A stretch of DNA of 64,000 nucleotides from Lentisphaeria bacterium (GTDB lineage Bacteria > Verrucomicrobiota > Lentisphaeria > Victivallales > Victivallaceae). Within the stretch, counting starts at the first letter, position 1. Each line of letters begins with the position of its first letter. Where the stretch lies: positions 124,001-188,000 of the forward strand of contig CP091727.1 of NCBI GenBank assembly GCA_022009855.1. Reading direction: 5' to 3'. Below the pieces are notes generated by a model. It made no database searches and had not been told where the DNA came from. It saw nothing but the letters and a program-made list of their open reading frames with translations. This document shows, one piece after another, positions 39,966 through 50,863 of the stretch. The translations under genes were made by a program, and so were the position numbers.

Positions 39966-41537
39966 TTACCGGTTGCTCCAGACCGCGCAGGAGCAGGGCG
40001 ACATCCGCAGCCGGGCCGCGCCGGGAACCCCCTCCAGAACGGCGTCGCCGCACGCAAGCACCCGGTTGAACCGGTCCGCGCCGGGCAGAGCGAACTCCGC
40101 AATGTTCTCCCTCTCCTCCGGATTGACCGCGACCACCCAGCGTTCTTCGCCGAGGAACCGTTCGTAAACCAGCGGGCTCTTTCCTTTCCCGCAGTAGAGG
40201 CAGCGGAAACCGCCCCGCGAACGAAGCGCCGCATTCGCCCGCCGCAGCGCGATCAGTTTCCGGGTGAAGGCGAGCAGCGATTCCGGATCCTTCTCCTGCG
40301 TCTCCACGTCGGGACGCCCCGGATCCGGGTCGAGCGGCAGATAGAATTTCTCCGGTTCCGCAGTCGAAAATCCCGCCTTCGCCCCCGGAGCCCACTGCAT
40401 CGGCGTGCGGCATTCCGAACGGCTGTAGGATCCCTCCTTGTTGCCGAGCCCGGCCACGTTCGCCATACCGATCTCATCGCCGTAGTAGACAAACGGCACC
40501 CCCGGCAGCAGCATGAGAAAGGTGTGTGTCAGCCGCAGCTCCGCCAGCGAACGCCGGCCACGGATGCGGCTCATATCGTGGTTCGCGGTCGGTACGGCGA
40601 CGAAACCGCGGTCGCCGATGTGCGCGAGGTTGCCGGTGAGCTCTTCGATGAAGCGCGATGCATCCCCCCTTTCCGTCCCGGCTGAAGAAGCAGTTTTCCC
40701 GCAGGAAGAGATCCCGGAACCCCTCCTGCCCGAAGTGAATCATGAAGTCAATATGGAATCCGGCGTCGATCGCCTTCGGCGGGCAAGACCATTCCGAAAT
40801 CAGCACCGCTTCCGGATAGTTCTCGTCGAGCCAGCTGCGGTAGTAGTGCCAGATCTCCCGGATGCCGTCGCCGTCCGGATCGCCCTTGACCAGGCTGGGC
40901 GCCATATCCACTCGGAAGCCGTCGCAGCCGAGGTCGAGCCAGAACTTCATGATGTTCTTCGTCTCCTCCCACACCCGGCGGACCGCCGGATCATCGGAGG
41001 ATTTCTGCCATGGCATCGTCGGATCCGGCTTCTTGAAACCGTAGTTCAGCGCCGGCTGGCAGGCGAAGAAGTTGATCATGAAATACCCGTTCCGCGGCTC
41101 CATACCGGAGATGAACCGATAGTCGCCGGTCTTCTCCCCCAGCCGTCGGTCCAGACGAAGTAGTCGTCATACGCCGTCTTCTCCGCCGAAGCGGAGGCCT
41201 TGAACCACGGGTGTTCGATCGAAGTGTGTCCGGCGACCAGGTCGAGCACGATCCGGATCCCGCGGGCATGCGCCTCCTCGCAGAGGCGCTTCATGTCGTC
41301 GTTGGTTCCGTACCGCGGCGCGATCCGGTAGAAGTCCGCCACGTCGTATCCCGCATCCATGAAGGGGGAGACGAAACAGGGATTCAGCCAGATTGCATTC
41401 ACATTCAGAGACTTGATGTAATCCAACCGGTCGATGATTCCCGGAAGGTCCCCGATTCCGTCACCGTTGGTGTCCTGAAAGGACTGCGGATAAATTTCGT
41501 AAAACACTGCATCGTCGAGCCACGCGGGCGTACCCAT
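39966..41537 (-). CDS. GH13 alpha-amylase family glycosidase
   Basis: Cytoplasmic alpha-glucan enzyme of about 523 residues. Conserved regions: AVFYEIYPQSFQDTNGDGIG and AIWLNPCFVSP near the N-terminus, VLDLVAGHTS (region I), GFRVDMAPSLV with the nucleophile Asp near residue 211, VLISEWS with the acid/base Glu near 247, and PTANHDMSR with the third Asp near 321. The family is closest to oligo-1,6-glucosidase/alpha-glucosidase types. No signal peptide. ATG at 41537 has GGGAGG upstream. Shifts near 41135 (C5) and 40665 (C6) split it into three pieces. Single gene with its own terminator. Confidence 0.88.
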
Positions 41538-41681
41538 GATATTTCCTCCCTGCTTAAAATTCATTGTTCCGGGTTCTGACTTTAATTTAACGGCTTCAGA
41601 ACAATATTCAATTTGCATTTACCGGGAATTTGCACTATATTTCCGGGAAAAATCTACAATTCAGGAAAGAAACGCCCCGTC

Positions 41682-42198
41682 ATGGAAATTCTCTGCTCCG
41701 CCGGCGAAATCGCCCGGCACATCGCCCGGCTCGGCCGGGAGATCACCGAATACTACCGCGGCAAACCGTTGACCCTGGTCTCGCTGATGAACGGCGCCCT
41801 CCCCTTCGCCGCCGACCTCATGCGGGCAATCGACCTGCCGCTCTACGTCGATACCGTCAGCGTTTCCAGCTACCATGACTGCAAAAGCAGCGGCGAACTG
41901 AATTTCCGCTCCACGCTGAAACTCCCTCCTGCCGGACGGCACATCCTGCTCGCCGACGAGGTGCTCGACACCGGATTCACCCTCCGGTGCGTCGCCGACT
42001 ATTTTCGGAACCGCGGCGCCGCCTCCGTCCGGACCGCGGTGATGGTGGAGAAGATCCGCCTCCGCCCGGAGGGAATCGAACACGCCGACTGGACCGGCAT
42101 CGTTCTCCCCCGACCGCTACCTCGTCGGCTACGGACTCGACGCCGACGAACTCTACCGGAACCTCCCCTGTATCGCCGCCCTCACGACGGAGAAATAA
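41682..42198 (+). CDS. hpt: Hypoxanthine phosphoribosyltransferase
   Basis: Converts hypoxanthine or guanine plus PRPP to IMP or GMP in purine salvage. About 172 residues. The PRPP loop is HILLADEVLDTGFTL, the N-terminal GKPLTLVSLMNGALPFAADL is the family start, and VSVSSYHDCKSSGEL is the flexible loop. One shift near 42108 (C5) hides the end DRYLVGYGLDADELYRNLPC. AGGAAAG lies upstream of the ATG. Divergent from GH13. Confidence 0.88.
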
Positions 42199-42221
42199 CT
42201 CCGTTCGTCGCTGTAAAAAAA

Positions 42222-42258
42222 TCCGCCCGCGCCCGGTTGCTTCCCGGGAACAGGCGGA
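42222..42258. terminator. Bidirectional terminator between hpt and ddh
   Basis: TCCGCC (42222-42227) and GGCGGA (42253-42258) form the outer stem, with a CCCGG/CCGGG inner stem. Minus strand: followed by TTTTTTT. Plus strand: followed by ATCTTTT. Serves both converging genes. Confidence 0.75.
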
Positions 42259-42288
42259 ATCTTTTCATCCGGCAGAACCGCGCCGGAA

Positions 42289-43289
42289 TTACATCCAGTG
42301 CTTCAGCAGCTCCTCGCGCGAAAGCGTGGTGAAGTAGCTCGCCGGAATGTCGAGAATGGTGAACGCCCCTTGCGTCCCTCGCGGGCGAGGCGAACCACCG
42401 CCCGTGCATGTGCCACGAGCACGTTGGCGGTCGCTTCCGGATTGCTCCCCCACTGACAGCGGTACTCGGCCAGAGCGGCGTTGCCGTTTCCGGTCTTTCC
42501 GGCGGCAATCGCCAGACCGTCGTGCGGGAACCCCTTGTACTTTTCATCCAGCTCCTGCTGGCTGATGAAATTCACCGTGGTCCGGTAAGGCGCGAAGTAG
42601 CCGGGCATTTCGAGAATGGCGCGGGTGATCGCCTCCTTGTCGGCTCCCTCCTCGACGACGACGAAGCATTCGCGCGTGTGCATGTCGCCGGGCTGGAAAT
42701 CGGGATTCTCCCCGCGGCGGACCCGTTCGATCGCCTCGGGAATCGCATGAGTGAACTGCCGGGCGTCCTTCACCCCCGGAATCGTCCGCAGCGCGTCGGA
42801 GTGGCCCATGCTCAGCCCACCCTTCGGCCCGAGGCCGTAAAATCCGTAGGCCCGCGCGCCGGGAATGAACGCGCCGCCGAGCACCCGCTCCAGCGAGAAA
42901 ATGCCCGGATCCCAGCCGGTCGAAATGACCGACACGTGCCCCGCCGCCTTCGCCGCGGCATCCATCTCGGCGAAATACTCCGGAATCCGGCTGTGATTGT
43001 CGAAACTGTCCACCGTGTTGACCAGCTTCGCCATCATCGGCCCCTGCTTGGGCAGGTCGTTCTTGGAGCCGCCGCAGAGAATCGCCACATCAGGGCGGAA
43101 CGCGGCCAGCCACGCCCCGCTGTCGCCGATCGGCATCACGGGAATCGAAGTCAGCTCCTTCTTCACCCGTTCCGGCGAACGGCTCACCACGCCCACCGCT
43201 TCCATATCCGGATTGTTGCGAAGCGAGGCGAGCACCCCGCGTCCGACATTGCCGTACCCGGCAATCACGACTCGAATTTTCTCCATCAT
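42289..43289 (-). CDS. ddh: meso-Diaminopimelate D-dehydrogenase
   Basis: NADPH-dependent one-step route from tetrahydrodipicolinate to meso-diaminopimelate, used for lysine and peptidoglycan. The Rossmann start is IRVVIAGYGNVGRGVLAS; VDSFDNHSRIPEYFAEMDAA, SVISTGWDPGIFSLERVL and YGFYGLGPKGGLSMGHSDAL are strong family signatures. About 333 residues. A shift near 42368 (C4) hides the end ILDIPASYFTTLSREELLKH. ATG 43289 is chosen from the AGGAAAG ahead; an ATG follows directly. The presence of this gene suggests the organism uses the dehydrogenase branch of lysine synthesis. Confidence 0.92.
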
Positions 43290-43498
43290 GCACCACACTT
43301 TCCTGTAGGTTCGATTATTCTCTTAATTTAGCGGAAGAAGCCGTTTTTTTCAATCGAAGTTTGAAAATAAAATACTCCCGGAAGAATCCCGGTTGCGTTT
43401 CCGCGATTTCCGGTGTATAGTATTCATAACACAGTACAACGGACCGGAAGAGAGCTCTCCTCCGGTTGAAAAACAACCATTGACGTGATATCGAGAAA

Positions 43499-45176
43499 AT
43501 GAAACGATCCACCGAAAAAGAGGTTTGTCCGCAGGAAATTCCCGCCCACTTCCCCGTCAAAGCACCGGAATACTACAACTTCGGATATGATGTAGTCGAC
43601 GAATGGGCCAGACGCGACCGCAATAAACTGGCCATGATCTGGGCAAATCAGCGGGGCGAAGAAAAAACGCTTCACCTTCCACGACATGAGCAAACTCTCC
43701 AACCAGGCGGCCAATCTGCTGATCAAACTCGGCATCACCGCCGGAGACCGCGTCTTCATCATGCTGCCCCGGCTGCCGGAGTGGTGGATCTTCTCGCTGG
43801 CGCTGATCAAGCTCGGCGCGGTTCAGTGCCCCTCCCCGACGCTGCTGACCAGCCAGGATATCCAGCACCGCATCCGTTACGGCAAGTTCAAGATGGTCAT
43901 CACCGATTCGGAGAACGCTCACAAGTTCGACGAAATCTACGATGACTGCCCCTCTCTGGGAATCCGGCTGCTGGTCGACGGCGAACGCCCGAACTGGATC
44001 AGCTACCACGCCGAAATTGCCGGTCCGAACAGCACACTCTCCCGGCACGCGGTCAAAAGTCCGGTCAAGATTCGAACCCGTTCGAGCGCGCCGATGCTGC
44101 TGATCTTCACCAGCGGCACGAGCAAGTATCCGAAGATGGTGATGCACAACTTCGCCTATCCGCTTGGCCACCAGATCACCGCGGAACTCTGGCACAATCT
44201 CAAGCCCAACGACCTGCATATGACCGTCTCGGATACCGGATGGGGCAAGAATTTGTGGGGCAACTACTTCGGCCAGTGGATCATCGGCGTCTGCCTCTTC
44301 ATCTACGACATCCGCGGCAAATTTCACGCCGACGAACTTCTCCCCCTGATCGAAAAGTATGAACTCACCAGCTTCTGCGCGCCGCCGACCGTATACCGGA
44401 TGATGACGCTCAACGACATCGGCCGTTACGACTTCACCGAACTGCGCGAATGCACCACCGCCGGCGAACCGATGCAGACCGAGACGATCCGCCTCTGGAA
44501 GGAGAGCACCGGGCTCACCATCCGCGAAGCCTACGGGCAGACCGAAACCGTCTGCATGATCGGCACCTTCCGCTGGGTGAAGCCGAAACCGGGTTCGATG
44601 GGCGTCCCCGCACCCGGTTGGAAAGTGGAAATCCACGACGAAGAGGGCAAACCGGTCAAGCAGGGGGAAGACGGCAGGATCGCAGTGAAGATCTCCGACG
44701 GAGACCGCCCGGTGGGTCTCTTCGACAAGTACCTCTACAACGAGCCGGAAAACAAGGCCTGCTTCATCGGGGATTTCTACTACACCGGGGACCGCGCCTA
44801 TCAGGATGAGGACGGCTACTTCTGGTTCGTCGGGCGCACCGACGACATCATCAAGAGCTCCGGTTACCGGATCGGCCCCTCCGAGGTGGAGGATGTCATC
44901 TCCCACCATCCGGCGGTGCTGGAAGTCGCGGTGGTCGGCGCGCCGGACCCGCTGCGCGGTGCCCGTGTCAAGGCCTACATCGTGCTCCGCCCGGAGTTCG
45001 AAGCGACCGAATCGCTCGTGCGCGAAATTCAGAATTTCGTCAAAAAGGAGACGGCGCCCTACAAATACCCGCGGGAAATCGAGTTCATCCGGCAGATGCC
45101 GAAAACCTTCTCCGGCAAAATCAAGCGCGACGTTCTCCGCCACCACGCCGAAACCGGGGAAGGCTGGGAGCACTGA
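43499..45176 (+). CDS. AMP-forming acyl-CoA synthetase
   Basis: Activates a carboxylic acid to its CoA thioester through an acyl-AMP. About 559 residues. Motifs: LLIFTSGTSKYPKMV (phosphate loop), REAYGQTETV, DFYYTGDRAYQDEDGYFWFV, GRTDDIIKSSGYRIGPSEVE, and the late lysine in PKTFSGKIKRD. It looks like the acetyl/medium-chain type of the family. A shift in the A6 run near 43667 splits the first 55 residues (YYNFGYDVVDEWARRDRNKL). Followed closely by the TadE-like genes on the same strand. Confidence 0.88.
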
Positions 45177-45213
45177 GTCACGGCCGGCCCTTCCACCGCG
45201 GGAGAATCTGGAG

Positions 45214-45777
45214 TTGAAGCGCCTGTCAGGGAAGAATCACCGCAGTTTCCGACGCCGCCAACGCGGCGCATCGCTGCTGGAAGCAATGATCGCACTGTGT
45301 GTACTTTTTCTGCTCTTTTTCGGCCTGCTCCAGATCTTCCACTGGTGCGTGGCGGAGCTGTTCTGCGAATATGCCGCCTACTACTCGGCCAAAGGGCTCG
45401 CTCTCGGATACCGGCCGCAACTGGCATGGCGCTCGGGCCGGGTGGCGGCAATCGGCATCTCCGGCCCTCTGGAAGGGGGAAACGCCGCCGGAGATGAACG
45501 GGCTCTGGCGGAACGCTACATGACACGCGGCGACGCCAGCGGCGTGCGGTACCGTTACTGGCTGCCCAGAGCCGGTTCGGAGGAGCCGGAACTGCGCCTG
45601 AGCGGGCGGAGCGATCTGCTCTCCGGCGACACCGGCGTCATCACCTCCACCGTACGGCTTCACAACGCGCCGCTGCTCCATTCGAATCTTGCCGCCCCGC
45701 TGGGAATTGCCGTTCCGCCCTCTCCCGCCGCGACGGTCCGTACCCGAGACTACTCCCGTCTTTACCTGAAGGAGTGA
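45214..45777 (+). CDS. TadE-like pilus assembly protein
   Basis: Short basic N-terminus then RGASLLEAMIALCVLFLLFF, a TadE-type signal and membrane helix with the conserved Glu; the rest (residues 60-188) is a periplasmic beta-rich body. I choose the TTG start at 45214 because GGGAG lies 9 bases ahead and no ATG fits; an alternative is further inside. 188 residues, no shift. Six bases later the TadG-like gene starts, so these are one operon. TadE-type minor pilins act with Flp/Tad systems at the cell envelope. Confidence 0.7.
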   Translation: MKRLSGKNHRSFRRRQRGASLLEAMIALCVLFLLFFGLLQIFHWCVAELFCEYAAYYSAKGLALGYRPQLAWRSGRVAAIGISGPLEGGNAAGDERALAERYMTRGDASGVRYRYWLPRAGSEEPELRLSGRSDLLSGDTGVITSTVRLHNAPLLHSNLAAPLGIAVPPSPAATVRTRDYSRLYLKE

Positions 45778-45783
45778 CGCGCC

Positions 45784-47777
45784 ATGGTTCGCACCTCCTG
45801 CCGACGCGGCTCCGGCGAAACCGGCCAGGTTCTTCTGGTCGGAATCATCATGCTTCTGACGCTGCTCATCGCCCTGTTTTTCCTCTTCGATCTGCACAAC
45901 GTCATGCGGGCGAAATTCAAAACCGAGACTGCCCAGCAGGCGGCGGCACTGGCCGGCGCCGCCTGGCAGCGCGCCTCCCTCAATCTGATCGGAGAAATCA
46001 ACCTCATCAAAGCGGCGGAAACGCTGCTCGAAGAGGATTCCCGCTGGGAGGATTTTTCCCGACTCGACACCGCCGGCGGCGACCTGTACACGCTGGAAAA
46101 CGCGCAACGGCTCAACGCCCGCCTCGCTCTGCTGACCGAAATGCAGTCGCGCATCAGCTTCATCGGTCCGCTGATCGGCTTTGCCGCCGCCCAGCAGGCC
46201 GCCAAGGCAAACGGCCTCAACCCGATCACCAGCCTCGCGTTCTATCGGAAACTGCTGCTCACCGACCGGCGCTATTTCCCGGAGCTGGGCGGCGCGCCGG
46301 AGTACATTCACGGCTACCGCTGGCGGCTGCCCTATCTGGCCCTGATCAGCGCCATCGACGCCAACGGAGTCGCCGTCTCGCCCAACGCCCGGCTCACCGG
46401 GACGCCGCAGGTCTCGCCCGCCGCGCTCGGCGATGAAGAGCTTTACGATGAGATCTTCCTCCACGCCGGGGAGATCGCCGCCGCGGATCCGCCGACGCAG
46501 AGCCACTGGTTCGGCGCGATCTACCACTTCGTCAAATGGAAGGATGAACAGTTTCGGGGCAAATGGTGGGAGATCGACTACTCGTTCGCAAAATTCCCAG
46601 GCGAGAGCGAAATCTTCACGCTCGGTCTCCAGTACGACTCCGCAACGGAAACTCCATGGAACACCACCGGATACGGCTGCACGGACAACCTTCCGACACT
46701 GGAGAAGCTTCTGCCCGGCGAAACGATCCGTCCCGACGACCACCGCCAGGCCTGGGAAACTGTCGGCGTGCAGTTCAACTGGTGCCGCTATGCCGATGAC
46801 TGGTATCCGGAATATTTCCGGAGAAGGAACAGCAGTTATGAACAGGATCATTTCGACTACTGGTTCGGCGGCACCGCGCTGCGCCGTCCGCTCCGGCCGC
46901 AGTACCTCTACGAAGGACCCGCCGCCTACGCCGAAGGCGCGGTCGAAGTCGGCGCCACCGCCCGGTTCCGCATGAGGGGCAGTTCGAAATCGGCCGATTT
47001 CGACCGGAGGTTCCGGGAGGAGGCGCAGGATTCCATCCGCATCGGCAGCCGCCGCACCAGTTCCGCCGCGGCCTCCGGCTTCTCCGGATACCGTCCCGGC
47101 GCAATCGCCAAGGTGCTGGGAGAGCTGCCGGATGAGACGCCGCCGATTGCGGTTCCGCTGGTGCTGCCGGTGTTCACCGAGGTCTCGCTCATGCCGACCT
47201 ACATGCCGCTGCCGGAGAATTTCAACGTTCTGCGGGGAGAAAATTCCCCGCTCATGCGATTTCTGAGCTGGCTGGCGGACAAAAAGCTCCCTGTGGGACT
47301 ACACCTCCCCTCCCCCCGCCTCGACCGAATCCTACCTCAAGCTGCTTCAACTCCTCGCGGACGGGGCGAAATTCCGCTACTACGGCTGGAATCAGAACTT
47401 CGACGAAGCGGCTTTCGACGAGCGCTGGCGGAACGATCTCAACGGTTATCTGCGGGAGCGGGAAACGCTTGTCTACAGTCAGGAGAATCCCTCCGGTCCC
47501 GGCTGGCTTCAGGAACCCAAACTCTGCGGCGATGCCGGGACGGACTTCTCCCCGGGAGGAACGAGTGACCGACTACCGGAACGGCGGTCTGGCGCTCCGT
47601 GTCTATCCGGGCGGCAGCAGCGGCTACTACGTGGTGGATTCGCGCGGGCATATCATCACCAATGACCAGAGTGATCCGACCGTCCGCGGGGAATCGGTCG
47701 GCGGAGGAGGCGGCAGCGGCGGCGGCTGGTCCTCCGGAACCGGCTCCGACACCATGCAGGGACCGCCCCGGCTGTAG
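45784..47777 (+). CDS. TadG-like pilus assembly protein
   Basis: N-terminal GETGQVLLVGIIMLLTLLIA then LFFLFDLHNVMRAKFKTETA and QQAAALAGAAWQ is the TadG/TadE helix followed by the typical Ala-rich stretch. A large extracytoplasmic region of about 600 residues follows. The C-terminus is Gly/Ser-rich (GGGGGSGGGWSSGTGS) and contains a beta pattern YYVVDSRGHIITND. Shifts near 47297 (GGG) and 47555 (CCGG) break the 3' part. About 664 residues. Lies between two TadE-like genes, without the ATPase, prepilin peptidase or secretin genes seen elsewhere in Tad loci. Confidence 0.7.
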
Positions 47778-47793
47778 GAGAAAGGAGCACACG

Positions 47794-48441
47794 ATGCGGA
47801 AAAGAAAATCCGGCGAATCCGGACAGGCGACAATCGAACTTGCCGTCATGCTGCTGGCGATCACCGCGCTGCTGCTCGGCATCGTCATCCTCTCCGGCGT
47901 GATGACCGCCGACAACCGCCTGCTCCTCCAGGCGAAACTCGCCGCCGAAATCAACGCGCACGACAGCGCCTCGCCGTCGTGGAGTTCGGAACAGGAACTC
48001 GGCACCTGGAGTTACGGCGGCTACTCGGTCGACGGGAAACGGTATGCGACGATTCCCTTTTCCGCCCGGGATCAGCTCGGCCGGGTCGATGCGGCCGTCA
48101 TCGACGCGGCGCCGGGGCAGTTTTCCTCCGCCGACTACTCGGAACAGGCTCAATACCGCTATCGCTGGAAGCGGCCGGATTCTTTCCACAGCTCCTTCGA
48201 CGGAGATTTCTCCGCCGATCCGGGAAACGCGCTGGAGGCGGCCGATCTGATTTCGGGCAGCGGCAGCGTACTCGATCCGGTCTCCGGATTCGACCGCGGA
48301 CGGCGCGACGACGCCTCCGGCGCGATGCGGGCGGCGTTCCGGGTGTGGTTCGGCAGCCGGATCACCGATGATTTTCTCTCTGCCAAACCTTCCAACCAGG
48401 TCTATATGCCGCGAACCGTGAAAAAAGACGCCACACCATGA
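47794..48441 (+). CDS. TadE-like pilus assembly protein
   Basis: ESGQATIELAVMLLAITALL then LGIVILSG is a TadE-type signal helix with the Glu at the usual place. 215 residues, intact, with AAAGGAG before the ATG. A beta-rich extracellular part follows. The stop codon overlaps the ATG of the glycerate kinase gene (ATGA), an unusual coupling of a pilus gene to metabolism. Confidence 0.75.
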   Translation: MRKRKSGESGQATIELAVMLLAITALLLGIVILSGVMTADNRLLLQAKLAAEINAHDSASPSWSSEQELGTWSYGGYSVDGKRYATIPFSARDQLGRVDAAVIDAAPGQFSSADYSEQAQYRYRWKRPDSFHSSFDGDFSADPGNALEAADLISGSGSVLDPVSGFDRGRRDDASGAMRAAFRVWFGSRITDDFLSAKPSNQVYMPRTVKKDATP

Positions 48442-49573
48442 AATTCGTCATCGCACCCGATTCCTTCAAAAACTGCCTGCGGGCCTCGGCAGTCTGCTTC
48501 CATCTGGCCGCAGGAATCCGCTCTTCCGCCCCGTCGGCGGAGCTGCTGCTGCTCCCGCTGGCGGACGGCGGAGAAGGCACCACCGAAGCGGCGGCGGAAG
48601 CCGCCGCGGGGGAGCTGCACACCGCCGCGGTCACCGGCCCCTTCGGGGGAATCGGTCAAGGCCACGTTCGCCGTTCTGCCGGATGGGTCCGCCGTCTTCG
48701 AGATGGCGGCGGCGTCCGGACTGGAAGTTGCCGGCGGACGGCTCGATCCGCTGCGCGCCACCACCTTCGGCACCGGAGAACTCTTCCGCTATCTGCTCGA
48801 TCTGGGCGTGCGCGATTTCGTCATCGGCATCGGCGGCTCCGCCACGGTGGACGGCGGCGCGGGAATGCTTCAGGCGCTGGGCGGGAAACTCCTCGACCGT
48901 TCCGGCAGACGCATTCCGTCCGGTGCGGGCGGCGGGAGGCTGCCGGAGGTGGCGCGACTGGATCTCTCCGGGCTGGATCCGCGCCTCGCGAAGAGCCGAA
49001 TCCGTATCGCTTCCGACGTGACCAATCCGCTCTGCGGAGCGCAGGGGGCCGCACCGGTGTTCGGTCCGCAGAAGGGGGCCTCGCCGGAGCAGGTGAAACT
49101 GCTCGACGCGGCACTCGCACACTGGGCGGAACTCTGCGGTGACGACGGCGCCACACCGGGAGACGGAGCTGCGGGCGGACTCGGCTTCGCCCTCCGGAAA
49201 CTGCTCGGCGGGAAAATGGAGTCGGGAGCGGAGCTGATGCTCGAACTGACCGATTTCGACCGCCGTGCCGCCGGAGCCGATTTCATCCTGACCGGCGAAG
49301 GGCGAAGCGATCGTCAGAGCCTCGCCGGAAAACTTCCGGGCATCGTCGCGCGCCATGCACGGAAGCTCGAAATTCCGGCGATTCTCGTCTCCCGGCGCGC
49401 TCGGGCCCGGAACCGAAGAGCTCGAGAAGGAGTTCGCGGCCTGTTTCAGCATCGCCGCCGGTCCCGGACCGCTCCCGGAAGCGCTCGCCGCCGCCCCCCG
49501 CAACCTCACCCGGATCGGCCGGGCGATCGGCGCACTGACCTCAATCAAAAACACGGAGAATCTTCATCCATGA
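48438..49573 (+). CDS. Glycerate 2-kinase
   Basis: ATP-dependent phosphorylation of D-glycerate to 2-phosphoglycerate. Family start KFVIAPDSFKNCLRASAVCF, then LLPLADGGEGTTEA, VFEMAAASGLEV, TTFGTGELFRYLLDLGVRDF, IGIGGSATVDGGAGMLQALG and DFILTGEGRSDRQSLAGKLP. About 378 residues, the usual length for the GarK/GlxK type. Shifts near 48648 (GGGG) and 49395. The gene overlaps by ATGA both the TadE gene before and cinA after it. In this pectin-degrading context it may finish a uronate or glycerate pathway. Confidence 0.88.
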
Positions 49574-50863
49574 GCATTGCCATTCTTTCCACCGGCACGG
49601 AACTCCTGAAAGGGAGCATCCTCAATACCAACGCGGGTTTTCTCTGCCGCCGCCTCGCCGCCGCGGGACTCCGTCCGGTTCTGGAGCTGACCGCGGGGGA
49701 TCATCCGGCCAAAATCGCCGCCGCGCTGGGCGACGCGCTGCGGGCCGCCGACACCGTCATCATCACCGGCGGTCTCGGCCCCACCCGTGACGACCTCACA
49801 CTGGATGCGGTGAGCCGCTTCTTCGGCCTTGAGCTGGAAATCGATCCTGCACTGGCGGAGAAGGTCGAAGCCTTCTGGAGCCGCCGCCACGAGGGACGCC
49901 GGGCCCCGAAAACCGTCCTACGCCAGGCGCGGGTGCCGCGGGGAGCGGCGATTCTGCCGAATCCGAACGGTTCCGCGTCCGGAATCCGCATCGACGCCGG
50001 ATACGGCGGGCGGCAGCGGACGCTCTTTCTCCTCCCCGGCCCCCCGCCGAACTCGAACCGATGGTGGAACATTCGGTGATTCCGGCGGTCGTCACGCTGG
50101 AAGCCGGTGCCGCTCATGAATACACGCAGGGATTCCTCGCCGCCGGACTCGGGGGAGTATGCCGTCCAACTTCAGCTGGAAAAACTGCTCCATGCCCGCC
50201 CGGTGGAGCTCGCCTACTGCGCCCGCCCGGAAGGGACCCGGGTCTACCTCTCCGGCTCCGATCCGGCGGAAGTCGACGCCGCGGTTTCCGACGCACGCTC
50301 TGCACTCGGCACCGCCGCCCTGCCCGCCGGAAAACTCGACCTCGTCGAAACGATCGCCGGACTGCTCGAGGAACGGAATCTGACACTGGTCACCGCCGAA
50401 TCCTGCACCGGCGGCAGAATCGCCGGAATGCTTACCGATCACGCCGGGATCTCCTCGGTCTTCAAAGGGGGGCGCAGTGGTCTACAGCAACGAACTCAAA
50501 CACGCTCTGCTCGGCGTACCGGAAGAACTGCTCGCCCGGCACGGCGCGGTCAGCGCCGAATGCGCCGAAGCAATGGTGTGCGGCGCGACGGAACGTCTGG
50601 AGGCCGACTGTGCCGTCGCGGTGACCGGCATCGCCGGCCCCGGCGGCGGTACGCCGGAAAAACCGGTCGGACTGGTCTACATCGCGGCAAAGGTAGGGGC
50701 ACAGTTCCGGGTCAACGAGTTCCATTTTTCCGGCAACCGGCGGCGGGTCCGCGAAAGCACCGCGGCTCGGGCCCTGCTGCTGCTGCTCGAGCTCCTGCGC
50801 AACGACACGGCTCAGGGAACTCTGTCCGCAACGCAGGAGTTGCCGCGACCGGAGGCCCGGTAG
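49570..50863 (+). CDS. cinA: CinA family protein
   Basis: Two-domain protein: N-terminal molybdopterin-binding-like domain (MSIAILSTGTELLKGSILNT, VIITGGLGPTRDDLTLDAVS) and C-terminal CinA/PncC domain acting as NMN amidohydrolase (LVTAESCTGGRIAGMLTDHA, VVYSNELKHALLGVPEELLA, VTGIAGPGGGTPEKPVGLVY). About 430 residues. Three shifts: near 50037 (CCCC), 50135 and 50470 (GGGGG). Its 3' end overlaps the 3' end of the convergent AraC gene by about 50 bases. Confidence 0.9.

Noticed and set aside
43557..45173. 538-codon frame opposite the acyl-CoA synthetase
   Set aside because: All family motifs are on the plus strand; the mirror frame has no recognisable domain.
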